Shown piece by piece: positions 1 through 10,949 of a stretch of 64,000 nucleotides of DNA. This DNA comes from Oncomelania hupensis (taxonomy: Eukaryota > Mollusca > Gastropoda > Littorinimorpha > Pomatiopsidae): positions 8,903,686 to 8,967,685 of the forward strand of contig CM072522.1 of assembly GCA_036898135.1 (NCBI GenBank). Reading direction: 5' to 3'. Under the pieces are notes generated by a model, which was given only the letters and a program-made list of their open reading frames with translations, was not told where the DNA came from and searched no databases. Position 1 is the first letter of the stretch, and each line of letters opens with the position of its first letter. The position numbers were made by a program, and so were the translations under genes.

Positions 1-414
1 AATTGGCATCAACAAATTTATGGTCATAACACTTGCATCATGTACAGAATTTTTACAAATAATGTTGGTTTTGAAAATCATCTTGTTCTTTTGTCACCAC
101 TCCTAAAGAGAAATTTAGTGAAATATAGACTAAGTTGTCACAAGTTACCTTTCAGTCTCAAAGATATCTGAACATTGCTAGAGAAGAGAGATTGTGCACT
201 TTTGTGTGATCTAGGTGAAATAGGTGATGAATTCCATTATATGTTTGTATGTACTAATCGTTTACGTATTGACAGCAGATCCTCTCTTATACCTCAATAT
301 TATAGAAATTATCCAAATGTCTATAAAATGCATCAAATGATGAATTCAAAATCTAAAACTAGGTTATTAAAACTGTGTCGTCGTATTGGAATCATCTTCT
401 CTCTATTTAAATAA
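1..414 (+). pseudogene. LINE ORF2 C-terminal relic
   Basis: One frame from about position 40 to the TAA at 412-414 reads as the end of a non-LTR retrotransposon ORF2, interrupted by a TGA at 169-171. After the stop there is a Cys/His cluster (CALLC...GDEFHYMFVC) followed by a basic tail. The LINE at 38928-42763 ends similarly (CPLC...DEIHILFCC), so the two may be of one clade; that link is inference. The reverse transcriptase itself lies outside the window. Part of the frame begins at a TTG, so no start codon is implied. Confidence 0.6.
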
Positions 415-910
415 AACTAGTATCTCATCATGATCATTACACTTAAATAGATTAGAATTTGCCTCTAGATTGCTTTCTTCTTGGTTATAACCATTTCTTC
501 TTGTTTATAACCAGAGTTTTATCTTGAATTTAAAAGTGCAATAATTATGCTGACCCTTTACATTTTGTCTGATTTGGGTGTTATTTGTCCTATTGTGTTC
601 ACTGTTGTATTGGTATGATGTTGAATTGGTATCGTTTTGTGTATTTATTTTGTTGCCACATTTATTTTTGTCATTGAAAATTCCTTAGTGTTTGTCAGTC
701 CAGTTGCTGAATATATTGTAAATGTAGCTGTAGTGTTGTACCATGCAATTCATGGTACGAATGCTATGTGTATCCCAATCCCCCCTCAACCCCCCCCCCT
801 TTTTTTGGCTATACAGCCCCCAGGGCTATGAGCCTCTTGTCATTTCGTATATTTAAATCATGTTATTGTGAAATAAAAGGACAAAGTTCCAAAGTTCCAA
901 AAGTTCCAAC
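415..910 (+). mobile_element. LINE 3' UTR with (AAAGTTCC)n tail
   Basis: AT-rich non-coding sequence follows the relic at 1-414. It ends in an AATAAA at 872-877 and an imperfect three-copy AAAGTTCC repeat at about 883-908. Short tandem 3' tails are typical of CR1-like LINEs. That this belongs to the element at 1-414 is inferred from position only. A polyC/polyT run sits at about 789-807. Confidence 0.4.
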
Positions 911-1150
911 TTGTAATGCTCTGAAGCGTTTGCCTGACGGGAGGAGTTCGGACAGGTGGTTGGCTGGATGAGATAGATCGCCAATGAAGTTGCTGGCCCT
1001 TCTAACCAAACGCTTGCTGTATATAGACTCGAGGGATGGAAATCGCAACCAATGATTTCAGCCGCGCGATTTACAATTCTTTGAAGTTGAAACTTCTCAC
1101 CCGAACAGAGAGATAAGTCTCGACGAAGAAGAAGTTGCTTCGTTGCTTCC
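908..1150 (-). pseudogene. LINE ORF2 C-terminal relic (reverse orientation)
   Basis: The minus strand reads LQRIVNRAAEIIGCDF and then, in a second frame, SIYSKRLVRRASNFIGDLSH followed by HPANHLSELLPSGKRFRALQ. This resembles the conserved C-terminal tail of many animal LINE ORF2 proteins. A frameshift near 1045 separates the halves. It meets the LINE at 1-910 tail to tail. Confidence 0.55.
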
Positions 1151-1199
1151 CCTCCTCCTCCCCCCCCCCCCCTCCCAAAAAAAAAAAACTCGTACAAAA

Positions 1200-1632
1200 T
1201 TGTAAAAAAAAATTTTTTTAAAATTAATAATGTTGTTTTATTACCATTACAGTATGTATTCCTGATTTATCCAACTTTAACGATTAGCTTATCAGATCGA
1301 GATCAGAAAATACAAACAAACGTTGATGCTCATAAAAATGTAATTGGTCACTTCGGACGGCTTTGAGTTAGCGATCCTGCTCCGGCCAGCGCCTTAAGTC
1401 GAACTTTGTGCTGGCAAAATGCTATGTAAGATCAATAATTATAAAAGTAGCAAGAGACATTTTAGGGTCCTGTCTTAACTGATGTTCGAATTGTTTTAGC
1501 GTTCTCTTAGATACAACAGGCATGACAATTTTACTGGACGAAATGAAGAAAAACGTGTGTGACTTGCTTGTGTGCGGGAAAAATGCAGGACGGTACGATT
1601 CCTAACACTATCTGTACACCAATTATACAACT

Positions 1633-1633
<1 letters not shown>
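1200..1633. other. AT-rich spacer with no recognisable gene
   Basis: No coding or repeat structure is clear apart from about 27 bases at 1370-1396 that match the 3' region of the SINE at 14272-14699. Confidence 0.4.
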
Positions 1634-1636
<3 letters not shown>

Positions 1637-1714
<78 letters not shown>

Positions 1715-1894
1715 GCATCATCATCATCATCTTCTTCTTCTTCTTCTTCTTCTTCTTCTTCTTCTTCTAGAAAATATTCTCGTCACCCCTTATTCATTTT
1801 TTTAAACTTACCAATTCAAACATTCTTCTTCTTCTTCTTCTTCTTCTTCTTCTTCTTCTTCTTCTTCTTCTTCTTCTTCTTCTTCTTCTTCTTC

Positions 1895-1969
<75 letters not shown>

Positions 1970-2074
1970 TTCTTCTTCTTCTTCTTCTTCTTCTTCTTCT
2001 TCTTCTTCTTCTTCTTCTTCTTCTTCTTCTTCTTCTTCTTCATCAACATCATCTTTTTCTTCTTCTTCTTCTTC

Positions 2075-2143
<69 letters not shown>

Positions 2144-2216
2144 TTCTTCTTCTTCTTCTTCTTCTTCTTCTTCTTCTTCTTCTTCATCATCATCATCGTC
2201 GTCGTCGTCGTCTTCT
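1637..2216. repeat. Mosaic (CAT)n/(TTC)n trinucleotide tract
   Basis: Blocks of CAT and TTC repeats alternate, interrupted by about 60 bp of unique sequence at 1769-1823, and finish in CGT repeats at 2197-2212. The abrupt block switches suggest successive point mutation and expansion of new units. Confidence 0.95.
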
Positions 2217-2304
2217 TCTTGTATCTTGTTCTTCTCATTCTTGTTCTTGTTCTTCTTGTTGTTCTTCTTCTCCTCCTCCTCCTTCTATGTACATCAATGT
2301 AAAC

Positions 2305-3006
2305 ACCCCTTGGGGTCATGAGCAATCTTGCCACTGTAGATTGTTCAAACCTATAAAGGGAAAAGTGAAAGCCCCAGTTGAAAACCTGTCTTTCCTTTGT
2401 AGGCAAGACAGATTCACTGCGGCAACAGTACCCCCGTTGGAGTGCCGGGGGTTTTCAGTATAAATAGTATCCCCACTTTATGGAAATTTAGTGCTTTAAA
2501 TTCCCACTGTCGCTGTCTTCCTCATTTACTCTTTCCCATTCCTGCTCTGTCCTATCACTCTGCTATACCATCTTCTTCTTCGCTAGATCAATGACCTACC
2601 TTTTTCCTTGAAAACTGTTCCTGGACAAGACTCCTTGTTTGTGTATGAGGTCTGTTGGATCAGCTTGGGAGTGTTGGACGCTTTCTGCCGGGTGGTCACT
2701 AGGGCTTCCTATGATTGTATTATTTAGCACTATAGACATTTTATATGTATGTGTTTTGTTGATGATTTATAATGATGTTTGTATTCTATTTTGTTTTTGT
2801 AACCGGGGGTTCGAGTAGTTGGGGTAAAGCCTCAGCCGTCCCCTGCGTGGGATGTCTTTATTGTAAAGTGACTGGCCGGTGGAGGGCATTCAATTTTCCC
2901 ACTAGGGTTGTTTCGGCAGATCTTTTATGCGGATTGGGGGTTGTCCGGTCCTGATTTGGCTCGGAAGAGTCCGCTGGACCTAAAGCAACAATCAATCAAT
3001 CAATCA
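2305..3006 (+). mobile_element. Full-length hairpin-tailed retroposon, copy 1
   Basis: The element is flanked by a perfect 12-bp target duplication ATCAATGTAAAC at 2293-2304 and 3007-3018. It starts ACCCCTTGGGGTCATG, as does the other full-length copy at 60009-60688 (minus strand). It ends in a GGTCC...GGACC hairpin, TAAAGCAA and an (AATC)n tail. No convincing ORF or tRNA-like promoter is visible, so it is either a long SINE or the mobilised 3' region of a LINE. It is inserted beside the SINE at 3019-3180. Confidence 0.85.
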
Positions 3007-3018
3007 ATCAATGTAAAC

Positions 3019-3180
3019 GTGATGGGCAAGATAAATGTGGCCATTGTCACTGTCCATTTTAGCAGTATGATTGCTCTGGTGGTTCGGTGATGATTAAGGC
3101 CCCTATCCTTTGTTCCCTCGGATGGTTATCCCCGTCTGCCATATCGCCAATGGTGGGTGTAGACGTTAAACTGCAATGTT
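3019..3180 (+). mobile_element. tRNA-derived SINE family A, 5'-truncated copy
   Basis: It shares the body of the SINE at 21831-22060, including GTCCATTTTAGCAGTATGAT and the end AGACGTTAAAC. The tRNA-like head is missing, and the hairpin-tailed retroposon insertion lies directly upstream. Confidence 0.75.
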
Positions 3181-3225
3181 CATTTTATTCATTCATTCAT
3201 TCTTCTTCTTCTACTTCTTTTTCTA

Positions 3226-3420
<195 letters not shown>

Positions 3421-3429
3421 TTCTAGAAC

Positions 3430-4160
3430 GTACCATTTTTGACACCCTCCGTTCATCTTTTTAACTTACCAATTTAATTTTTTTTTCTTCTTGTTCTTGG
3501 CCTTGTTCTTCTTCTGCTGCTGCTTCTTTCTCCTAGGTAGGTCCTTCTTCTTTTTCCCCCTCCTCTTCCTATTCCTTATTCTTTTTCTGTTCTTGTTCTT
3601 GTTCTTTTTGTTCTTTTTCTTCTCATTTTATTTTGGTTACTTAACAAACTTTCGTTTACTAAAAACGCAACTTAAGGTAAGACCATCTTATCATCATCAT
3701 CATCTGCAGCAACAGCAGCAGCAGCACCACGACCACCACCAACATCATCATCACCCTTTTTTTTTATTTTTAAGTAGTAGCGATAGGTCCAGAGATATAT
3801 TTATTCCTAGCTGTTCGGGCGGCCTCCTCTCAGCTATCCATCTCACTGTTTGACAGAGACTGAGCTCCACTTAAAAGTGGCCCCGTGCAAGTCGGGCAGC
3901 GCTTACACGGAGCCCTGCGCTATGAAAAGAGCCCTGTAAACGAAGACTGACTGCATATCGTTAGAAAGAATTCTGGTCACTTGTCTCTCACAATCCCTTG
4001 TGAGATCTCGCGTGATTATCGCAAACCGCGTCAGACGAGTTTGTTATCTGGAGGAAGGAGGATAAGGGTTAGAGATGGTGGTGGGAGTATGAATAAGGGA
4101 CTGGGGGAGAGAGGTGGGAAAGGGGAGGGGCAGAGAGGTATTGTGTGTTTAGATGAGTAG
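3430..4160. other. Pyrimidine-rich then unassigned sequence
   Basis: 3480-3620 is T/C-rich and 3690-3750 is a CAT/CAG/CAC tract. 3780-4160 shows no gene or repeat I can name. The T-rich reading frame here is compositional. Confidence 0.4.
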
Positions 4161-4266
4161 TGTAACTCTACTCATGTAGAACGGGAAATGGATGAAGAAG
4201 GAAGGTTAAAGAAAATGAATTGTGATTGGTGAATGCACATATTTGGAATGTGGAAGTGTAGACCTG

Positions 4267-4269
<3 letters not shown>

Positions 4270-4335
<66 letters not shown>

Positions 4336-4545
4336 TGGGTGTGTATGTGCGTAGAAAAAGTAGGCGTGTGTTTGTGCGTGTGTTTGAAAGAGAGAGAGGA
4401 GCGTGTGTGTGTGTGTGCGTGTGTGAAGGAGAGAGTCGTGTGTGTGTGTGTGCGTGTGAGAGAGAGAGAGATAGAGAGAGGGAGGACGGTTTTTTGTGTC
4501 GGGGTTGGGGGAAGAGAGACAGACAGACAGAGCCAGTGTATGCGT
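4270..4545. repeat. (GA)n/(GT)n compound microsatellite
   Basis: A long AG run at 4270-4334 is followed by alternating GT and GA blocks to about 4530. Several open frames on both strands here only translate the repeat. Confidence 0.95.
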
Positions 4546-4636
4546 GTGTGCATTGGGGGTAGAGGGTGAATGGATATAAGAGAAAGTGCTGCACAATTAT
4601 GCGGCCAAACTTAACCTCGACCACAATAAGAGCTTA

Positions 4637-5267
4637 CATTACATTACATGATTATTGCTTTAGGTCCAGCGGACTCTTCCGAGCCAAATCAGGACCGGAC
4701 AACCCCTGATCCGCATAAAAGATCTGCTGAAACAACCCTAGTGGGAAAACTGAACGCTCTCCACCAGCCAGTCACTTTACAATAAAGATATCCCACGCAG
4801 GGGACGCTGAGGCTATACTCTAATTTTTCGAACCCCCGTTTACAAAAACAAAATAGAATACAAACATCATTATAAATTATCAACAAAACACATACATATA
4901 AAATGCCTACATTGCTAAATAATAACATCATAGGAAGCCCTAGGGACCACCTGGCAGAAAGCGTCCAATATACAATACAAGGTTATTGCTTTAGGTCCAG
5001 CGGACTCTTCCGAGCCAAATCAGGACCAAAGCGTCCAATATTCCCAAGCTGATCCAACAGACCTCACACACAAATAAGGAGTCTTGTCAAGAAAAAAGGT
5101 AGATCACTGGTCTAGCAAAGAAGAAGATAGTATAGCAGATTGATAGAACAGAGCAGGAATTAGAAAGAACAAATGAGAAAGACAGCGACAGTGGGAATTT
5201 AAAGCACTAAATTTCCAGAAAGTGGGGATACTATTTATACTGAAACCCCCGGCACCCCAACGGGGGA
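4637..5267 (-). mobile_element. Hairpin-tailed retroposon, copy 2 (5'-truncated)
   Basis: It is flanked by a perfect 12-bp duplication AATAAGAGCTTA at 4625-4636 and 5268-5279. The 3' end is on the left, with an ATTACATT-rich tail and then the conserved hairpin. The 5' end stops in the region corresponding to about 2430 of copy 1. A second, tiny copy is nested inside at 4971-5027. Confidence 0.85.
4971..5027 (-). mobile_element. 57-bp hairpin-only insertion nested in copy 2
   Basis: Only the terminal hairpin and tail are present. It is bounded by a perfect 13-bp duplication AAAGCGTCCAATA at 4958-4970 and 5028-5040, which is part of the host retroposon body. Removing the insert and one duplicate restores continuity with copies 1 and 60009-60688. 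Confidence 0.9.
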
Positions 5268-5279
5268 AATAAGAGCTTA

Positions 5280-5703
<424 letters not shown>

Positions 5704-6168
5704 TATAGATATATATACATATAGGCTATATATTTTGTTCTTTAATTCATTTCTTTTCTTGTATATTTTGCCATTTCCTCTTCTTCTTTTCTTAATTTTT
5801 TTCCGTCTTTTGTTCTTTTCTTTTTTTTCTTTCTTTCTTATTTTCTTATCTTTTCCTGTTCTTCCTCTTTTTAAAAAAATATATTTTAGTTGGTGTCGCA
5901 TGTTGATGTCTTTTCCTTTTAGTAAATCTCTCTTGTAATGACTGTGATTGTTATGACTGTGATACTATGTGGCAGTTTTCCAATGTTGTGATAATAATAT
6001 AGCAGCAACGTGTGTTTGAGTGGGATGTGTGCTTGATATTATTAAGCCTACTTCTTTATTTATTACATCCATTTTATACTGTAAGATAAAGGTTTACATG
6101 TGATGCTCTCTTATATTATGTAATGATGTGATGATGTAATGATGTAAATTCAAATGAGTGTGAGGGCA

Positions 6169-6769
6169 TTGTATCAGACAATGGGTCCCGACAGGAAGTC
6201 CTCTCCAGGATCGCACAAACAACTGCTGCCCTGACAAGGTTGAAGCCCATTTGGAAAGACAGGACCATCAGTCTACATTCCAAAGTAAGACTGCTGCGCT
6301 CCCTTGTCATCTCCATCTTCCTATATGCTGGCGAAGCATGGACCCTCACAGCAGATCTACAACGAAGAATACAAAGCATGGAGATGAGGTGCTACAGAAG
6401 ACTTCTGGGTATTTTCTATACCCAACACATCACCAACAACGAAGTCCGACAGACCATCACACAAGCCATTGGACAACACGATGACCTGCTCACAGTGGTG
6501 AAGAAACGGAAACTCCCATGGTATGGCCACGTCACCAGATCATCAGGCCTTGCAAGGACTATTCTGCAAGGAACAGTGCAAGGAGGTAGAAGAAGAAGGA
6601 GACCGAAAAAGAGGTGGGAGGACAACATTCGAGAATGGACTGGTTTGACACTGAGCGAAGCCATCAGGGCTGCTGATGACAGAGAAAGATGGAGTATGCT
6701 GGTTAAACGATCATATGTGGTGCCCCTACGACCTACGGGTTACGGGACAGCATAAGATAGGATAGGATA
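6169..6769 (+). pseudogene. RTE-type LINE, 5'-truncated, C-terminal RT region
   Basis: A frame from about 6240 to the TAA at 6753-6755 encodes the end of an RTE-like ORF2 (LHSKVRLLRSLVISIFLYAG, then NEVRQTITQAIGQHDDLLTV, then GRRRRRPKKRWEDNIREWTG). It ends in an (ATAGG)n tail. A 9-bp duplication GTGAGGGCA at 6160-6168 and 6770-6778 brackets it. The polymerase core is absent, so this copy is dead. It is the best reference in the window for the family's 3' end. Confidence 0.85.
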
Positions 6770-6877
6770 GTGAGGGCAGTTGCGAGTGCGGTGTATATAA
6801 ACGTGCACGTGCGAGAGTTTTTGTATGCATAAGGTATCTTGACGTTTTATATCTTATGTATCTCAAGTTTAACTGTC

Positions 6878-7325
6878 TATCCTTCCTATCCTATCCTTAA
6901 TCCGTAACTCAAAGGTCGTTGGGGCACCACAGATGATCGTTTAACCAGCGTACTCCATTATTCTCTGTTCTCAGCATCCCTCATGGCTTCGTTCATTGTC
7001 AAGCCAGACCATTCTCGAATGTTGTCCTCCCACCTCTTTTTCTTTCTCCCTCTTTTTTGCCTCCTTGCACCGTGCCTTGCAGGATGGCTTTTGCAAGGCC
7101 TGATGCTCTGGTGAGGTGACCATACCATCGGAGTTTCCGTTTCTTCAACACTGTGAGCATGTCATCGTATTGTCCAATGGCTTGTGTGATGGTCTGTCGG
7201 ACTTCGTTCATGCTTTGTATTCTTCGTTGTAGATGTGCTGTGAGGGTCCATGTTTCGCAAGCGTATAGGAAGATGGAGATGACAAGGGAGCGCAGCAACC
7301 TTACCTTGGAATGTAGACTGATGGT
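6878..7325 (-). pseudogene. RTE-type LINE 3' fragment
   Basis: The minus strand gives LRSLVISIFLYACETWTLTA and NEVRQTITQAIGQYDDMLTV, matching the copy at 6169-6769 but with a deletion before NEVRQ and a later frameshift. The tail CCTATCC repeats lie on the left at about 6879-6896. It is head-to-head with nothing obvious; minisatellite DNA follows on the right. Confidence 0.8.
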
Positions 7326-7390
7326 GCTGCATTGGTATGTTGTTGCTGTTGTTGATGGAGATGTTGATGTTGATGGTGGTGGTGGTGGTT

Positions 7391-7692
7391 AGTTATAATG
7401 CGATCAGTTAGTTAGGCATATTGTAATCGGTGAGTTAGTTATAATATGAACAGTCAGTTAGTTATAATGTGAACAGTGAGTTAGTTATAATGTGAACAGT
7501 GAGTTATTTATGATGTGAACAGTGAGTTAGTTATAATGTGAACAGTGAGTTAGTTATAATGTGAACAGTGAGTTAGTTATAATGTGAACAGTGAGTTATA
7601 ATGTGAACAGTGAGTTAGTTATAATGTGAACAGTGAGTTAGTTATAATGTGAACAGTGAGTTAGTTATAATGTGAACAGTGAGTTATTTATG
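7391..7692. repeat. 23-bp minisatellite
   Basis: About 12-13 copies of a unit containing GTTATAATGTGAACAGTGAG. The left units are diverged and the right ones nearly identical. It is immediately followed by TTG/GAT-rich DNA. Confidence 0.9.
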
Positions 7693-7772
7693 ATGTGGTG
7701 GTGGTTTTGGTGTTACTGGTGTTGTTATTATGGTGATGATGAAGATGAGGGTGATTTTGTTGCTACTGGCGT

Positions 7773-7773
<1 letters not shown>

Positions 7774-7864
<91 letters not shown>
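7774..7864. repeat. Palindromic (AAT)n-(ATT)n microsatellite
   Basis: About 12 AAT units switch directly to about 18 ATT units near 7811, forming a perfect inverted repeat. Confidence 0.95.
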
Positions 7865-7949
7865 GTAGGTGTTGTTCTTGTTGCTGTTATTGTTGGTGAT
7901 GGTAGTGGTGGAGGGGATGATTGTGCTGGTTGTGGTGGTGGTGGAGGTG

Positions 7950-8020
7950 TGCACATGCACTCGTTCACACGGATTTTAACAGATCCTGACGCTCATGTCC
8001 TAGGCAGGACGTGGGGAAGG
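7950..8020 (+). mobile_element. SINE family B fragment
   Basis: AGATCCTGACGCTCATGTCC at 7981-8000 is the conserved block also seen in the SINEs at 14272-14699 and 55981-56285. Flanks are too diverged to delimit. Confidence 0.5.
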
Positions 8021-8029
8021 GGGAGGGGC

Positions 8030-8540
8030 GAATCGCAGATACACAAATACAGGAGGAAACTGAAAGTCCTATATCCCTCTAAGTAACTCACGCCTGCGAT
8101 CACTCAGTTGTTTCAGGGTGCAAGACAGCGCACATCAGGCATGCAGCCAACGTTAGCACCATGGGCACGGGTCTCAGCTAGCGCATTGAGCAGCTCATTG
8201 AGCGCTTTATAAGATCGGGCCATTGCATACGAGTTTTCCCTGTGCACACTGTGATTGTGTGAATGATGTTGATGCAGACGATGATGATGTTCTTGATGAT
8301 GATGAGGAGGAGGAGGAGGAAGAGGAGGATGAGAATGAGGAGAGTGAAGAAGAAGAGGACGGTGATGGGAATTAACGAAATTAGTGACTGATTATGAACT
8401 GATATTTTAAAACGACAGATATAGATTATTTTAATGTGATACAGGTTTAATTTGAGTTTGTGTGTCGGTCAGTTAGTTGGTAAGTCGGTTAGTGAAATAT
8501 AATTGAGATTTCCACACAAAAAATAATGTACAAATAAATA
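8030..8540. other. Unassigned sequence with GAT/GAG-rich patch
   Basis: 8268-8370 is imperfect GAT/GAG repeat. Otherwise nothing is recognised. Confidence 0.4.
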
Positions 8541-8555
8541 ATACTTCAACAGAAA

Positions 8556-8658
<103 letters not shown>

Positions 8659-8689
8659 TGTATTAACATCTATAATATTAGACGAGACA

Positions 8690-9070
8690 GTTATCAAATA
8701 GTCTCCCTTGATGCAAATCAAATTCTCTCACTTGATGGATGCCATACACATAGTTATTAAATAGTGTCTGTTGACAAAAACAAATTTTCTCCCTTGATTA
8801 CAAGCAACGGACACATGTATTACTTATTAAATGGTTTACCTTGATGTCATCAAATTCTCCCCCTTGGTACATGCAACGCACATAGTTATCTTCCCCTGAT
8901 AATATAAATTCGTTCCCTTGATATACTATGCACAGCACGTAACTATCAAACGCTTTCCATTGAGGGTTAAAAGATCGCTCCTGTGATGCACTGTGCAATG
9001 CACATTGGTATCAACTCGTCTCCCTTGCTGCACATTTGTAAATTCCCTCTCTTGGTGTGAACAAAAAAAA
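8690..9070. repeat. Degenerate ~65-bp tandem repeat
   Basis: Blocks of the form TCAAATTCTC(C/T)CxCTTG, then a purine/pyrimidine-mixed ACxCATxGTTAT block, recur about six times with heavy divergence. This looks like an old minisatellite. Confidence 0.6.
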
Positions 9071-9760
9071 GGTATTCTCTTTTGTTTCTTGCCATGCCCT
9101 TGCACGGTGATGGGAACATTAAAAACGGAAAGAAAATCAAACTATTCAATTAGCTATGTCTCTCTGGCTGTCTTCTGTTTGTCTGTCTGCATGTGATGGT
9201 AGATCACAGTTGTCACTAGCATGGTAACAAGCACACGGAGCTGGCGATCCATTGCAAGGGAGGAAGTCCGAGATAAATGTGCCGAAGTTGACTACTCAAA
9301 GATACTAATTACCTCCCTTGGTTAGAATTTCGAAACAATTGCATTTCATACATAAGCCTACCTTGCTGCTACAATTCTCTGTCCCTGTCTGTTTGTCTGC
9401 ATGTCTTTGGCTGTCTCTCTCTCCCTCTCTCTCGCCCTCTGCCCCCCCCCCCTCCCGTCACTTTGCTTGTCATGAATCCGCATCTTTATTTTGCGATCAA
9501 ACCTCCGGACCTCCTTTGTTCGTCTGGCTGTCTGGGTCTCTGACTCTGACTCTCTGTCCTTGTCTCTTCCACTGCCTCTCTCCCTCACTCTCTGCCCCTA
9601 TCTTTGTCTGTTTCTCTGTCTGTCGCTGTCTTTTTCTATAACACACACATGCACCATTATCCCTTCTGCTGGCCATCCCACCTCCAACAACTTAGCACAC
9701 TTTTTTCGAACACACACACACACGTACTTGCAATTCATCAGAACTGGGTTTATTTAAGAA
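9071..9760. other. CT-rich and unassigned sequence
   Basis: 9400-9640 is CT/TCTG-rich low complexity. No gene is supported. Confidence 0.4.
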
Positions 9761-9769
9761 TGTAGAAAT

Positions 9770-10030
9770 CGGAAAGTGATTTTTTGACGAAAGAACGCAA
9801 ACTTTTTCTTGAAATGTAAGAATCTAAGTCAAAATTGGCTCTTTCCGTCTAAAAGGTTGACCTAGTTCGTCTCCTATAGGCGACGAAATAGGTCGAATTT
9901 TCTTCAAAATTTCTCCGAAAATTGGCTGTATTTTCTCCGTCCTGGATAGAGCACTCCTGTGTACTTAAAACACTCTCATGCACTACAACTGCACTCCCAT
10001 GCACTAAAAGAGCACTCCCGCGCACTTAGA
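9770..10030 (+). mobile_element. Foldback-associated repeat, palindrome family
   Basis: This stretch matches 15350-15500 in opposite orientation (shared pieces GGATAGAGCACTCC and CATGCACTACAACTGCACTC). It contains the palindrome TTGACCTA...TAGGTCGAA at 9857-9897. Ends are not resolved. Confidence 0.6.
9857..9897. repeat. TTGACCTA...TAGGTCGAA palindrome
   Basis: A ~20-bp arm hairpin centred on CCTATAGG, about 17 of 20 positions paired. It recurs at 15540-15579, 15827-15866 and, in part, at 55689-55720. Confidence 0.8.
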
Positions 10031-10130
10031 AAAAAGTGGGGTCCTGGAAAAAAAGTGGGTTCCAAGCAAATGAACCCATTTGTTACTAAGAAAGACAAGG
10101 TCTGCTACCCATTTGTGCGCTTTTGTGGGT

Positions 10131-10133
10131 ACA

Positions 10134-10169
<36 letters not shown>
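10131..10169. repeat. (AC)n microsatellite
   Basis: Pure dinucleotide tract. 10170-10700 beyond it shows nothing recognisable. Confidence 0.95.
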
Positions 10170-10173
<4 letters not shown>

Positions 10174-10710
10174 CTCTTCTCCCACTCCCCTACCATACCT
10201 TCAATGCCATTATGGCAAACACTCTTTTAATTAATATTTTAATTGTACGGAGTCCTAATGTTTTGAACAAAATTGCGGTTAAACTGTAGGATATTAGGGT
10301 TGTGTCCCTTGCACCTGTGTACTTGTATGTATTTAATGACGTCAAATTCGGTATTAAGTTAGTTTTGGAAAAGCTTATCATAGTTTTGATACCCGGCTAG
10401 CCTGTTGACCTGTGATGTAGACTTGCTATGACTGACATAGATCTTTTACTTTCTTAGGACGTAATCTTATATCACCTTCGATCATGCCCGCTTCCATCCC
10501 ATCTCTTTGCCGTCAGGATGGGTGAGAAAAGACCGACAATGTTTAGGCTTGAATTAGCAAAATGCAAAAATGATTGTAGACTTTGTAATCGTTTGTCCAG
10601 TTTTTAAGAGCAAATAGAAGCAGAATGTGGAGTTGTTTTGATTTCACAATGCACACACCTGTACGCCCACAGTAATTTATTGTATACATTTGTTTTTTTA
10701 ATCAGGGTCT

Positions 10711-10949
10711 TCTGGCATGGGAAAAAAAAGCTTCAGTGCAAGGTCCACTGGAAGAAAACGTTTTCAATTATTAAAGAAATAATAGAGATAAAGCTGAAAT
10801 GGTTTCAAGTTAGACTAGTCCATCGTATTATAGCGATTAACGTTGTTCTGAAAAGTATGGGCATTGTACTGTTGTTGTTGATTTTTATTGTCTTAGTTCA
10901 TAAAGATGATAAGACACACACAAAAAATTATATTAAACGATTATATTAA
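10711..10949 (+). pseudogene. L1/Tx1-like LINE ORF2 C-terminal relic
   Basis: The reading frame contains HWKKTFSIIKEI and IKLKWFQVRLVHRIIAINVV followed by LKSMGI. This is the pattern (KLKWFQxRLxHRIxxxNxxLxKMGI) seen downstream of the RT in L1/Tx1-type ORF2 proteins. Coding sense is lost after about 10870. The family call rests on this one motif. Confidence 0.5.

Noticed and set aside
1559..2406. Long open frames on both strands giving poly-Ser, poly-Phe, poly-Ile, poly-Lys and poly-Met
   Set aside because: They translate trinucleotide repeats; the same applies to 27002-27436, 28193-29149, 43177-43537 and 55094-55452.
2772..2954. A ~60-codon frame (PCVGCLYCKVTG...) conserved between 2772-2954, 4689-4931 and 61434-61616
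   Set aside because: Conservation follows from the three being copies of one retroposon at the DNA level; the frame starts are inconsistent and frames are not kept in other copies.
7391..7692. CRISPR-like array
   Set aside because: The units are contiguous with no unique spacers, and the genome is an animal's.
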